Assembly: GCA_907163375.1 (NCBI GenBank)
Contig: CAJQUW010012890.1
Coordinates: 62,001 to 126,000, forward strand
Direction: 5' to 3'
Length of the DNA: 64,000 bases
Origin: Prostheceraeus crozeri
Lineage: Eukaryota > Platyhelminthes > Polycladida > Euryleptidae
Shown: one piece after another, positions 1-11,912 of the stretch
Layout: each line of letters begins with the position of its first letter
How positions within the stretch are numbered: the first letter of the stretch is position 1
The notes under the pieces: model-generated
What the model was told of the DNA's origin: nothing
Seen by the model: only the letters and a program-made list of their open reading frames with translations
Database searches by the model: none
Position numbers and translations under genes: made by a program

Positions 1-67
1 CATTCCAAAAGAGACGAAGTAGGCCCTATTTCCTTTTGGGACAAGAAAAACAAACCAGTGTTATATT

Positions 68-265
68 CACTAGCGGACAAAATTGCGGAAACATTGTAAT
101 TAATTGCGCAATTCTCATATATTTTTGACAATAAATTGCAATTAATTACAATGAAATTATTGCAATTTCTTTGTTTTTTTGCTATATTAATTGCAATTCT
201 TGTATATTCCACGAACAATTTATTGCAATTCTTGTATATTTTCTCCCACAATTTATTGCGACTTA
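68..265. repeat. CACTA-like terminus with AT-rich subterminal repeats
   Basis: The sequence CACTAGCGGAC begins at 68, and a run of variants of AATTGCAATT and ATTCTTGTATATT follows to about 265. A CACTA start plus repeated subterminal motifs is the known architecture of EnSpm/CACTA elements, and a tnp2-like transposase relic starts 400 bases further in. I infer this is the 3' end of that element. I did not find the opposite terminus, so the element is probably truncated or its other end has decayed. Confidence 0.5.
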
Positions 266-674
266 AGCGTACTCTATAGAGACTGAATTCTCATCCTTAC
301 AACAAATGCAATGTACACAAACCATCCTCGCATCTCTGTGTATGTTAGAGCAAACAATGCGAACTTTTATGACATGTAATTTGAAATTCTGTATACAGCT
401 GATACAATATCATTACAGCATAGAGTATTTTACGGCGACAAAACAGGAGAGTTTCACACAGATCTAGGATATGTAGGTCACTCGTCGTGTAGCTTGCTCA
501 TTTTGTCTCAAGCTTCCGATCATTAAGTAATCAACAGCACAGACTACTTAAGTCTGATGCCATATTTATCATCATTTGCAAACGAAACGCTGCAAATAAA
601 TATTTCTCGGCTTCTTTAGCTGACATACAAAGACACTGCGAATAAGCGATCTTTTCATTTCCTAGATCTGTGTT

Positions 675-2501
675 TTAATTATATTCCGATATTACTGTGC
701 AAGGCATTACCAATGTCATACAGTCACCCAGATTACTATCAAAACCTTTCAAAGTTACACAAGGCACCAGCAAAGATGATACAGGTATTTCACAAAATTC
801 CTCCGTATGTTTTACAACAAAAATAAAGACATTTGTAACCAAAAGATCAATAAGATGTCGAGGTATACCATGTAATGCATAATTCGAGAAATCAAGCATA
901 CGTACAGTGCAAAATTGTAGCACAGTTGCCCTGGCAACAATACGACCATCAACATGTTTAATAAATTCTATGACATCAATTAATTGATTTTCACTATTTA
1001 CTGTAGCTGTATAAATAGAAGTGTATCGATCACTTTTGCTATATGATCTCGAACAAAATTTTAATTTACCTTTACGAATACAACCCTTGTTAAGAAAATG
1101 ATATTCATCACTATTCCTATCCGGTACAATGTCTAGAAGCTTCAAAAGTTCAGACTTATTTTCATAAGAAGCAACATCCAAATAACAACTGCTATGTTTT
1201 AACAAAGAATATTTGTCACATATTTGTTTGAAGTAATCTGTGGTTCCTTGGGTATACAATTTTAGCGCTTTCATCTGGGCTTCGAAAGAAAACATAAACA
1301 AAATGGTAACGCTCCAAAACGTTCAACTTGATCACCGAGATGTAACAGCTGGTGCATAGTTACAGTACACATGGAGGTATTATACAGAGTATTCAAAGCA
1401 GAGTGAAAGTAAACGAAAAGTTCTTTGATGCTATGTGAAAACGATCTCGCAGATCTCATATAACACATTCTACAACCATACAAAAATGTCAAAAAATGAA
1501 ATACATATTTCTGGTCATTTATATGTTTATAAAACAAGGACAATACTATCGTTGGTACACTATGGAAAAATAAGAAGTACATGTACACGAGCTTTCCAAA
1601 ATGAACGATCATTTAACGAAACTGGTCTTGCCATAAAAACGGGAATTTTTACTGTTTCTAATACCTTGTCATAGTTGACAGTATGTCTTCCAATGAAATA
1701 AATTTCTCTATAAGATGATGAGTCTAAAAGCTTTTTCAGTAACCATTTAAAAGTTTTCAAATACCAGGTGCAGTGGATCAAGTAAAACATGTGACGGTAT
1801 ACTAAGATAATTTGACAAACAAGACTTTCCTTTAATACCAAATAAGGTTTCACTATTCACATGAGCCAGTTCACTGTATTCCCTATATTGATCACCACTA
1901 ATAGGTTCGTAAACGTCTCCGTACCTTCGAGTGTGACCCCTGCAAGCTCTTACCACTCTGCCCGATGCAGCAAGCATCCAAATTTACCATTGAATTGTTG
2001 ATGATTCAAGATACTCGCGGCGGCCGGTAGATCAAACACAGCAGTATGCAACTTCGGTAGAACTCTGATATATGAGCATCGCAGATTCAAGTCCATTAGG
2101 CTACCAATACCAGACGTTTTCAAATAATCTGTTAAAAAGTGACACCAATCAGGTTTAACCCTACTTTCCCAAAGTCCAAGGATGATAACATTTTCTCGTT
2201 TGGTTCGTAGATGTAACGGCAAATCCAAAAGCATACAATGGGCAGGCCAGACTGTTGATTTCTTATACCTATACAATTGTCCACCATCAGTAGAGAGATG
2301 TAGATGCAGGACAATAATATCTGTATCACCAATACCGCATCCTCCAAGAATATCACTGTTGTCATGTTCCAAATCACGTCGATAGTTTCTGATTGTATCC
2401 AAATAGCGACACAGTAATAATTCTAATTGCCAAGTTATATCAAAAGTTACACATTTTTCATCAAATGTGAAATTGTATGAGGGAGTTTGGTCTAAACACA
2501 A
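675..2501 (-). pseudogene. Decayed EnSpm/CACTA tnp2-like transposase
   Basis: Five overlapping minus-strand frames together follow the order of a tnp2-type (Transposase_21-like) transposase. From upstream: a segment at 2501-1950 with DGGQLY, then WP, then GLW, then VFDLPAAASIL and QFNGKFGC; a segment at 1977-1747 with GIKGKSCLSN; a segment at 1853-1560 with the P-x-F-x-ARPVSLNDRSFWKA pattern; a segment at 1612-1271 with HQLLHLGDQVERFGALPF; and an uninterrupted 208-residue segment at 1301-675 starting near FSFEAQMKALKLY. At least four frame changes separate them, so the gene is dead unless small introns explain some shifts. No DDE triad can be assigned by eye. Family membership rests on motif order and recall, not a search. 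Confidence 0.75.
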
Positions 2502-2569
2502 ATGCTTTCTGATATGCTTTTTTTCTCTATGACAATTTCTTTTTGATGTTACCCGAAACCTGGAAGATA

Positions 2570-5186
2570 AAAAAAATTGTGTAGAAACATGGAAGGGGTA
2601 TCAAACGTATACACATATAATAAATCGCTAATTCTACGAAAGATAGGTCATCGGCTGTCAAATGCCAGTAACAGAAATATCAGGTAACTTTAGAATACTC
2701 GAGCCCATATCCGTCATTCTTTAGGAGGATTTCTGGATAAAAACTCTTTGCACAGTCTTTCCTCTTGGGTTAAAAGATAGGCTTTGAGGTTTTGGATGTA
2801 CTTCCAAAGGTACCTTACATAAACAGTATTATTTCTCTTTTTCCTGTTCTAAGAAAATCAAGAAGTCACTTGATTTAATCTTCAGCAATTCCAAGAACTT
2901 TATTTGCAATTATAATAATGTATTGCATGCAAACACAATTCAAAAAAATATTAAGAATGCAACGTAAGTACTTCACAATAGATTAAGTATTATACCCGCG
3001 ACTGCCGATCAATATCATTTGCCACAAAATATCCAGGATTACAAAACATTCAGAAGCTCTGACATATCAGTCGTTATGAAAATTAAACGATTTACTTTTA
3101 TAACCAGCTAAATCACAAATGAGGTCCATTTGGTCAGCCGTCTAATGTATATAGCTTGAGCCCTATTTCTTAATCAGGGGATGGGACCATTTGGATTCAT
3201 GCAGCCCCATCTAAAAAAAGCAAGTATCCACTACCTCGTCTCAAACATGCTGTATAAACCGAGTGCAGTGGCGCTGCTTTCTGAATTATTTTGAGTCATG
3301 ACCGCAGAATGTGCGCATTAAAATTCGTTTCAGTGGTTGAGAAAATAAGGTTTCATTTCAAGACCTCATGTGTTGGTTCATTTTATAGTATATTATAATA
3401 TCATGTTTTTCAATTTCATTAACTCATGATTTTAGTATGACACTTAAAAAATTGCAGAAATCTTACTAATTTCCAATTTATAATGTTACCCTCTATCAAT
3501 AGGCCTACTTAGTTTCCTTGCCTGATACTACCTGAAACCTTGATGCTGTAAACCTAGAACTCTACATCTACCGGATGAAAAAGGAGTAAAACTTAAGATG
3601 TTTTTGAATTCCTACCCAGTCTAAAACAGCCGTGTCACATTCTCCAATATCTATTCCCGAATGAAACCCGGGTCAGAGTGAGAAAAAGAAATGGAACCCT
3701 CAATTGAAGCACAGTATAAAAATGATCACGCTGATAATGATGCGACGCTTGAACTTTCCTACTGAATTTCAGAAAAATATTCATTATTTTTAAATCAAAA
3801 ACTTTAGCACCGGTAGGTCTAAAAAAATGTTAATTTTTTTTTCAATCTCAAGCACATTATTTCAAAAAGGAGACCATGAAGGTGTACGCTTACAGCTAAA
3901 ATACAATTTAACTCACACTTCATGGAATAATAACTTGGTTTGTAGCATGAGTGATCGTCTTACCTTCTTTTACGTGGCCTCCACTCTATTCCTTACCAGC
4001 ACTTAAACTTGAGAGAATCGGCAGAAATTGAGTCACACAGGTATTCGATTCACATTTCTATCATATTTCGTTTAATTCGAAGAAGCTTCACGAAATCATA
4101 GTTTTCCAATGTAAAGAATCAGCATGAAAAGTCGTTGGCACATCCAGTGACAGCTTTACAATTCACAGCCCTTCTGTTCGACTGAGGAGCGCATATCGAA
4201 ACGAGCGCAGCAGTATGGCCAGACAGTAAGGTCACGCATTGTTAAAAGAAACGCAAAGTAAGTCAGTGCGCGCCAAAGACGGCGAGGGCACGTGCACTCT
4301 ATGCGTGAGTCACTCTATAAAGCAATTATCCTACGTGTAAGGCAATATTGATATTGTCATGACGTCACTCGATCGTATTATATAGAAGTCCTCGACTGAA
4401 GGCATGCAAGGAAGAAACAAACGCTCATATTAATGTAGAGCTGCAATTATTAATGAAGTATGGGGAATATGGGTGCTGCTATTGTGCTTGTCTGTGAAAT
4501 CAAACTGCATGTTCATCGACTTCAATGTGATGTGAAGATTAACACAGACACTGCTCCTTTGCAAGTTACACTGTTCAAGTTCAATTCCATTGTTCACGTA
4601 TTTGTCTTGGAGATTCGGTTCCGTTTTGACACCAGCTGCTGGCTAGTGATAAAAAGTTGTGATTTTTCAATCATTTGACGTAAACATTGTTATCATGTAG
4701 CTAAACAGATGAGTTCAGAACTCCGCTTACTGCACTGTTTAATGCTAACAATTACATAAGTATGCAGAAACATTTTTGTTACATCGACAAATTAATTTAT
4801 GAATATTTGTAAAATGTTTCAGATATGAACATTTAGGTGATTATGATAATATTTGTCAAATAATAGTCAAAAATGTATCAAAAATTATTTAAAAATATCA
4901 AATATTCAGTATTTGATTGTTTTATAAAACAATTATCTAATATTTGTAAAATTTATCACCATCAGTCATATATTAGATAAATTATCTCGGTTTTTTCAAC
5001 CTGGGAATACTGTACGAGAATTGAAAAGAATAATCTTTATTTTATCAATGCGAATTTATCATCAATGTTTAACCGAGATTTATGCATGAATCATCAATGC
5101 AAGTTTTTAAGATATTATAACTGCGTATTTTTGGTTCAATAATGATGATCGATGTATTTTGACAATGCATATAAGCTTTCCAATCA
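2570..5186. other. Intergenic stretch without recognisable gene
   Basis: Only short random-looking open frames are present; the longest, 72 codons at 4460-4678 (+), resembles nothing I know. The 4840-5000 part is very AT-rich with short self-complementary stretches such as TTGTTTTATAAAACAA. No tRNA-like boxes, tandem array or paired terminal repeats were seen. Confidence 0.5.
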
Positions 5187-5513
5187 TTAAACATGCTTAC
5201 CAACAATGATTTTCAATTTTGAATTTTCCATGGATTTATTGGAATCATCGATCATGGATTCTGTGTCCATGGCTGGGCTACTAGGGAATTGCTCATCGCT
5301 TGTTACGGCCTTCATCCTTCTTAGGATATACAATCTTTGAGCACATTTCTTCTCAACATACTTTATATGACTCTTCCACCCAAAGGAGCGAACTAAGACA
5401 ATCCCAAGGAATCTGACACTTTCTTGAAAGTTGATGCAGGGGAAGAGAGTCTCAATGTCACAGCACTCTTCGAAGCAACCACGATAGTCAACCAAGCCTT
5501 TTGTTTTCCTCAC
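5187..5513 (-). mobile_element. LINE reverse transcriptase fragment
   Basis: The translated minus strand carries VRFLGIVLVRSFGWKSHI followed by KCAQRLYILRRMK and TSDEQF. This is the conserved block just after the catalytic motifs of apurinic-endonuclease-type LINE polymerases (FLG-x-x-x-D, W-x-x-HI, QRLY-x-LRR). The text before it (KTKGLVDYRG) matches the usual N-x-x-KTKELV block. Similarity is lost after about codon 72. A short truncated relic. It lies in the wrong order to belong with the LINE tail at 5975-6150, so two insertions are implied. Confidence 0.7.
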
Positions 5514-5757
5514 GTTTAGCTTTAGACTGTTGCTAAGATGCTTTTAGACTGATGCTGAAGGTGGTTTTACGAAATATTGACGGTTTTCTCTGTACATGCG
5601 CGTTTCGTGACTTACAGGTAAATTGATATTGCTCCTGTGATCGACCATGAAGCACAAGTAGTAGGCTATACGGTCATGTTGTTTTTCGAAATAGAGTTAA
5701 ATGTCTAACCGGGTACTTTATTTTTTCCTTGAGTGTATATATATATATATAGTATTA

Positions 5758-5785
5758 TAATGACTATATTGCAATATAGTCATTA
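5758..5785. repeat. Perfect 28 bp palindrome beside a TA microsatellite
   Basis: The 28 bases are their own reverse complement, centred on TTGCAA, and follow an (AT)n run at about 5738-5750. It can extrude a cruciform but has no recognised role. It could also be the tip of a decayed MITE. Confidence 0.6.
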
Positions 5786-5974
5786 GGGTATTTTTATTAC
5801 AATTTTCGTATACTACAGTGATATCAATTATAATCAACAAAAAGTAGCAATGATATGAATGTCTTCATTTTTTATCCTGAAGAGAGCAAAAATCTTTGTA
5901 AAGGAAGCAACACTGAGATGAATCGATGATGATAAATGTACGATGAAAATTTCGCAACCGAAAAATACTAACAG

Positions 5975-6150
5975 GACAGTTTATTTGCGTGCACTAGCTC
6001 TGCGTGTGAATCTGAAGATCTCAGGTTTGGGCAAGCACTCATTGACTACAGGGCTGCTTCTACCGAAATAGTATCTGTGGAAGAGACTAAGTGAAGTAAC
6101 ATCCCGTCTGACAGAGAGCGACTACAACTCATACGCAAGTTTCTTGATCT
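5975..6150 (-). mobile_element. LINE C-terminal relic
   Basis: The minus strand reads LSVRRDVTSLSLFHRYYFGR and then PVVNECLPKPE, the tail of an APE-type LINE polymerase. It is colinear with the better copy at 33332-33601 (minus), so both come from one family. It lies just downstream of the MTFMT stop codon and could sit in that gene's 3' untranslated region. TTTATT at about 5979 would read AATAAA on the minus strand. Confidence 0.7.
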
Positions 6151-6187
6151 TCATCATAGCATCATCGGAAATAAAACCAGTCAATTT

Positions 6188-7354
6188 TCACATTTTTTTA
6201 TTGCCTATCACAATGTTCTGTGAATGCATTCGAGATCGAAATAATCGATTTCTCGGGGAATAAAATCGATCTGAAGAGGATTTGGATAAAAATCCATTGT
6301 GAAATTGCATACCGTTCATTCGAGTTTTCCTGGTCGCTTCTCGTCCAACCAGAATGGAGTCAAAAGCACACCAATCGTCAGAAGAACCGTAGGATTTTAC
6401 AAACAGATACTGAGGATGCTTTTTCGACACTCGGACAGTTCCCGGTTGAACAACAGATTGTTGGACGCCGGATAAGTGATTCTTGAGCCTAGCACTGTCC
6501 TGGAATAAGTCTTTGACTTGTTGAGGAGTTCGGCATCCGAACAGTTTCACCAGCATGTTATCATAGTTGGTCCGAAGAGGATAAATGCCTCCAACAGATC
6601 GATATAATCTGTCTATCTGATCACAATTCATATTCTCCCAATCAACCCAAGCGTCATCTTCATGAAGACGTCTGGCAGAAGTCACGCCAACATCACTCTG
6701 TTCCGTCATTTTGCTGAAGTAACCATCGAAGTCTTTGAGCACATCGACTATCATCTCGGAACCCAAGGTCGCTAACTGCGCTGACAGATCGTTGAGTAGG
6801 ACGTTTGGAGAGACAGGGACTCGCTGCTGCATGAGAATCGGACCTCGGTCGAAGGCGTGGGGTTTGATATGCATTATAGACACCCCCGACTGTCGATCAC
6901 CACGGAGGATAGGGTACACGATGGGAGAACTGCCGCGCCATCGAGGCAATAAGCTGGGATGGACGTTGATCACCGGGATTCCTTCTACAAGCCACTGTGG
7001 CAGCATACGACCGAAAGAAGCCAAAATGCCGATATCTATGTCCTTAATTGTCACTCGTCCTTGACTCACAAAATCCGCCCATAGAGAAGTTGGAAGTTCA
7101 TTATTGACCGCATATTTGTAGACCGGAGTGCATTTCGACGAGGTGGTCACAATGAGGGAGGAGATGGTGGATTTGTCCGTCTCTCTGAGTTGATGTAGAG
7201 CAACTAAGTGCTTTAAAGAGAATTTGTCACTTCCGAAGAAAAGGATGCGTTTTCCTGAATTAGCAGTAGAATTGGAGAGACTTCGAGTGTACACGATGGA
7301 TAAATTCGGCACTCGAACAGGTTGCAGATGTAACCAGAAACATCGACAGGCCAT
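6188..7354 (-). CDS. MTFMT: Methionyl-tRNA formyltransferase, mitochondrial
   Basis: Complete 388-residue protein, close to the length of animal MTFMT. The enzyme transfers a formyl group from 10-formyl-THF to Met-tRNA(Met) in the mitochondrial matrix for initiation of translation. Residues 1-34 are basic and serine-rich, as in a targeting presequence. The formyltransferase fold starts at 36 (RILFFGSDKF). The catalytic signature NVHPSLLPRWRG lies at 130-141, giving catalytic Asn130 and His132, and the catalytic Asp is D169 in FDRGPIL. The linker SARRLHEDDAWVDW lies at 226-239, and the C-terminal tRNA-binding domain follows (KLFGCRTP near 270). The frame has no break, so the coding region lacks introns. 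A pyrimidine tract ending TTTGCAG sits 10 bases before the ATG and could be the 3' splice site of a 5' UTR intron. The start is the first ATG giving the presequence. Confidence 0.93.
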   Translation of the reverse strand: MACRCFWLHLQPVRVPNLSIVYTRSLSNSTANSGKRILFFGSDKFSLKHLVALHQLRETDKSTISSLIVTTSSKCTPVYKYAVNNELPTSLWADFVSQGRVTIKDIDIGILASFGRMLPQWLVEGIPVINVHPSLLPRWRGSSPIVYPILRGDRQSGVSIMHIKPHAFDRGPILMQQRVPVSPNVLLNDLSAQLATLGSEMIVDVLKDFDGYFSKMTEQSDVGVTSARRLHEDDAWVDWENMNCDQIDRLYRSVGGIYPLRTNYDNMLVKLFGCRTPQQVKDLFQDSARLKNHLSGVQQSVVQPGTVRVSKKHPQYLFVKSYGSSDDWCAFDSILVGREATRKTRMNGMQFHNGFLSKSSSDRFYSPRNRLFRSRMHSQNIVIGNKKM

Positions 7355-7710
7355 CTCACGGGTTCTGCAAAGAAATAGGACAGTGTTGACACATATTTTA
7401 CACAGATCATCAAGTTTCAGGTATTAGCTGCACGAGTACAAAAATTAATTAATTCTGTTTGAAGTGCTGGTACTTGAATGTACCTTATGGCAATCTTGTT
7501 AGACACTAATTGTGTACGTATAAAAGTGAATCAAAATATACCCAAGATCAGACAGAATAAATCAATAGCCGACCCGTCGTCAAGATGATCTCACTCTATT
7601 CGGTGATGTAGAGCTACAGAAAATTGAAATGTACTGGTTGACCCTTTCAATAGTTACTCAAATAACAAGAGCATAGCATGTACCGACCAGTAGCACCTGT
7701 ACCACCCTAT

Positions 7711-8461
7711 GATCGGCATAAAACTATAAAATGATATCATTTTATAGTTAAACATACGTATGCCTACACCGTAAATAGATCTAGTCGTACTTTTCGCTTT
7801 ACACTCCAGTTCTGGCATCACGTCAAAATATTAATAGAATTTGTACATAGATATGAAGATGCAGTGCATCATGATAGTAGCAAGACTTTATGCATTCTTC
7901 GATATCTTCATGAAGTCTATGTTGCTTTTTACCTCTTGTTCTGAAATGCTACAATATGATTATGTTCATTCGTTTGATATATGCATGTTCAAAATTTGAA
8001 TCGTAGCAGCTACTGGTCAAGTCACTTTTAGTGCAGCCCTTGTTGCAGTTGGTGCTACAGTATCCGACCAATTTCTTGACCGGTAGCCCGGTAGCTGAGT
8101 AAATGTTGCTTGTAAATATTCGCCATGATGCTATCGTGTCAATAAAGAGGACAATCTATTATCGTCGCTTTGAAATATAATGAAACATGCTATTTTTACT
8201 GCTTTTATCAATGAAATTAGAATTAGATTGCATGTAGCATCGATTTATTCCAAATGATGGAAGACCTGTTGCTTTTCGGTACATCAAACAACCAGTGGGG
8301 AAGGACATGGGTAGATCGAACGAAAGAGACTAAATTTGCTTCAATACAAAATGTGAAGAATCTATGATTAGAAAACATAATCGATCAAAAATTTTTTGAT
8401 GATATAATTTGTATCATTTCTCAAAAATATGATATAAAATGTCATTTTATCATAGCCGATC
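7711..8461 (+). mobile_element. MITE with GATCGGC termini, copy A
   Basis: This 751 bp unit begins GATCGGCATAA and ends with the inverted motif ATAGCCGATC. Its ends hold palindromic AT-rich sequence, including a perfect 28 bp palindrome at 7722-7749. The right part (8270-8461) matches the reverse complement of the start of the unit at 13785-14469, including the stretch around GGACATGGGTAGATCGAACG. No coding capacity. No clear target-site duplication, so the superfamily is unknown. Confidence 0.7.
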
Positions 8462-9470
8462 TTTGGTGCCACCAACCAAAATGTTCTACTTCACTCCCGG
8501 AAAAGTGCTGAATCGCAGTACGGAGGACCGGCTTCGCTGGGTGTTAGCCGAGGGGAGATCATGTACATGCATTTAAAAATGCTATCCGTGCTCATCTTCA
8601 AGCTGGTTCCTTGTAAAAATGCTCTTCTTGCAAAATGGTCTTCAACTGTGGTTTAGAGGATGAAAAACTTCCTACTGTATGTGCTATCCATTTAAATGCC
8701 TGTCTGTGGCACTATTCCATGTAATTCATAGTCTGTTGCAACTGTAATGAACTAAGAAATAACTATGTTTAAATTAAAAGTCTTAAAAACAGTGCATTGA
8801 ATAATAATGTAATCTAACGGCATTTGAATTACGATATATCACAGATAATCCTCGTTCACAGAATTAATGCACTCATCTCCTTCGGAGACTCTCTCTTTCT
8901 ACGACGTGTACGAGTAAGCATGTTTCTGTTAATATTTAAGCCTTAGGCAGTTTGAAGGCTGGCCTACTTTCATGAACTATCAGAGACAACTGACTTCCTG
9001 GTTAGAGATTTAACAGAAATCCAGATTTTAGATTCTGGTATTAAGATTCTATTTCGTGGCTTTTCCTTGGATTTGTTCATCAATACTTATTTTCAGGACT
9101 ATTTTGGGAAACGCTTCAAGTCTGTTACTCCATTTTGTATTTTTAGTATTTCAAAAAATGGTTGCCCTTTTCATTGGCTGTCAATAAAAAACTGTTCACC
9201 TACAGAAACTTCACTAATCTTAAAACAACCTTAACAGTTGCGCTGCGCAATCTTCAGAATTGTATTCTATTTCCATACCAATATGCCATTCAAAATAATT
9301 CAAATTCATCAAAAGACATTTCAATAACTGCCTTTCCTGAAACTCAAAATAGTTGCCACTGAATTTTCACAGGTTGTTCGGTCTATCGGGATAAACTTCA
9401 TTTGCGTAAGACATTTACAGATAAGATGTAGATGATTAATCATTTGTTCAGTATAAAAGGTGATAGAAAA
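8462..9470. other. Intergenic stretch, nothing recognised
   Basis: No convincing coding frame, RNA gene or repeat was seen. A 66-codon frame at 9162-9362 (+) has no recognisable motif and is probably chance. Confidence 0.5.
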
Positions 9471-9476
9471 TATCTT

Positions 9477-11410
9477 TAGGGCTGTGCACGGTGCACCGGT
9501 TCTTCTGCTTGCACCGGTTTTCAGGCCGGTGCACCGAAATACTAGATTTTCGATTAAATTGATATTTTAATTCTCATACGATGATGAAAATCATCCCAGC
9601 AGCCATTTATAATAGAATATAATGCTTACTAATTCAAATTATTAATTGAAGTAGTCCTAATGAGGACTGATGGCGTTCTCCAATCCGCAAGTGTACAGAT
9701 GCAATGCTACTGTAACCATTGGATTAATCAGTTCTTAAAAGAACTCAATGGAGCTTTCTCGTGGCAACGAATTAAAATTGATCAGCTTTGGCCCAATATC
9801 TGGTAAAAGTGGAAATCTTAAGATTTGTAACACTACTCATTCTTACTGTTAATATGTATGTACTAATACCATAAATTCCAAACACTGCCGCATACATGTT
9901 CAAAAACAGACGTCTAATATACCTTACCGACTACAGATGCTGGTAGTGGAAATACAATATGACAATGGTCATCATAGGTTAAGGAAATTAAAAATGGATA
10001 TTATAAAACAACAGGATAAACAACAACGATGGATAAAAATTGGAAAAGTGAAGGTAAAATATGGAAATACAATAATGCTACTACACTGATTCTGACACTA
10101 CACATGGTGGATAATGGTAATAGTGGAAAAGTGGAAAGTGGATAATGGAGGTAAGCAATAGAACTACAATGACACTCTACTACACCGAAAGCAATGAAAT
10201 TATACACACTATACCTAAGACTAAATATGGAAAACACTATTTCTTCACTTGAATTTGTTATCGCCAGTTTCTTAATTCGTCTATAATACTTCATGTAATC
10301 CCACATTTCTTCATTTGTTCTTCATTTGAAATACAATACATCGATCACTACTTCAGCTACCGATTAAGTTTCATGTATAGTTTCAAATATAATTATTTTC
10401 ATTTTACCTAACATGTTAGTAGTCCCAAAAATATGAAAGAAAATTTTTCAAGCATACTGCATAATTAATCCAACCAGGAGAACATTATTCAATTACATTC
10501 ATCAATTCAATTCAATCTTTTGATTTAATCATCACGGCCATATCATAAAATAGCGAATGCATTTCCTGATGTTGAGAAAAATGTGAAAAAATGACGAAGA
10601 TGAGGCAATTCAAGCTCATGACAGATCATTTTAGGCCACGAGATCTAAATGTCCCTCGACTTCAGAATTTCGTAATCTCATAGTGAACATTGCGTACCCT
10701 GCTGTTGCTCTTCTTGCTAAGAGATCTACTATGCAAGCATTGCAGCGGCTAGCGATGAGTCCAAAAGATTTTTGACATCCGTTAACATCATCACATCATG
10801 GAGAGACTTCTTGAAGTCGAGTAATGTCGAGATGTTGACCACCTTGCAAAGTGATTTGTAGAAAACGGTGACATTGCTTCGAATCTGTTCAGATTTTCTG
10901 ATGGGTTCGATTATTTTGAAAAAGGAATCAAAAACAGACTCTTTCTTTGCTTTATACTCGTAGAATTGCAAGCCGGACGGTCAGTAATTCTGACGTAGTA
11001 ATTCAGTCATTGTCATTTTTTGCTGCTTGTCTATTTGACTTCGATAACCCAGCTTTAAAGAGTTCCAACTGTGTCATAGAGATGTGCATGATGAGAGTCA
11101 CTTGCAAGCGTTAGCAAAATAAAATTAAATGAAGCCTATGTTAGTCTGCTCAAAATCCTTAGAACTATTAGAATTTTCCTAGTACTATTATGAAATTTGT
11201 ACTGATTTTGAGAAAATATGAATACCTATTATGAATAATAGAGTCCCATCTTCAAGATTTTGAAATTTTAAGTGACTATGACGACAATCTAGAACGCGAA
11301 ACAAATTATATTTTGGCCTATACTTTGAAAAAAGCTTCAGTGTAACTTTTTAAATTATATACCGGGTTGTTATGCCCGGTGCGAGCAGATGCGGCTAGGG
11401 CACAGCCCTA
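9477..11410. mobile_element. Possible hAT-like element with 11 bp inverted ends
   Basis: TAGGGCTGTGC at 9477-9487 has an exact inverted match at 11400-11410. Both ends carry GCACCGG-type subterminal motifs (several in 9490-9540 and one near 11378), as in many hAT elements. Against this, the flanking 8-mers (AATATCTT and TTGATGAT) do not match. Inside, 10001-10306 and 10729-10971 (minus) are open frames without transposase motifs, and 9940-10160 is rich in GTGGA/GGAAA words. Either a non-autonomous element with a lost duplication or a chance pairing of two ends. Confidence 0.4.
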
Positions 11411-11692
11411 TTGATGATAAACTTGTGGATGATATTTCAATATTCATTTCATCGTGACGATATCGAATTTAATTATCTCGCAGATTATATGTTGTCGGTG
11501 TTTTCACGTAGATATTCCGGAAGAGATAACGAAAGTCCATCAACTAGTTTTTGTACTCCAATGAGGGAATTTTTTCCTTTTACTGCTCCCAGAAGGAAAA
11601 TTGCGTGAATGCGAATGATAATTCAAACGTGAAACAGCTGATTTGTATGCATTTCTCAATTTCAAACAAGTGCATGTGGAGTGTATGTGGTT

Positions 11693-11765
11693 TCCCTAGG
11701 TAAGTGGTTGAATGCTTGGCTTTGCGATCTTTTGGCCGTGCGGTTCACCGCTCAAATCGGCACCG
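11693..11765 (+). repeat. tRNA-related SINE head, diverged
   Basis: The run AAGTGGTTGAATGCTTGGCT followed by GCGATCTTTTGGCC matches the first half of the SINE-A copies elsewhere in the window (for example 14881-14925). The second half and tail differ. It is therefore either an old copy or a SINE with the same tRNA-like head and another body. Confidence 0.5.
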
Positions 11766-11912
11766 AATCCGAGTGGTATTCGTTCAGATTCATCATCTTC
11801 ACATCGGATTTTAGGTTTGAAGCACAGAGATAGGCCTAGCTCGTTTCCCCTAGGTTCCCAAGAAGGGAAAAGTCGCATCTCGCATGTTATAATGAAATGG
11901 CACACACCGCAC

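Noticed and set aside
4640-4660. CTAGTG near 4647 as the second terminus of the CACTA element
   Set aside because: Beyond CACTAGC the inverted sequence does not match the terminus at 68.
10001-10971. Transposase frames inside the possible hAT-like element
   Set aside because: Neither the 101-codon nor the 80-codon minus frame shows hAT catalytic or dimerisation motifs.
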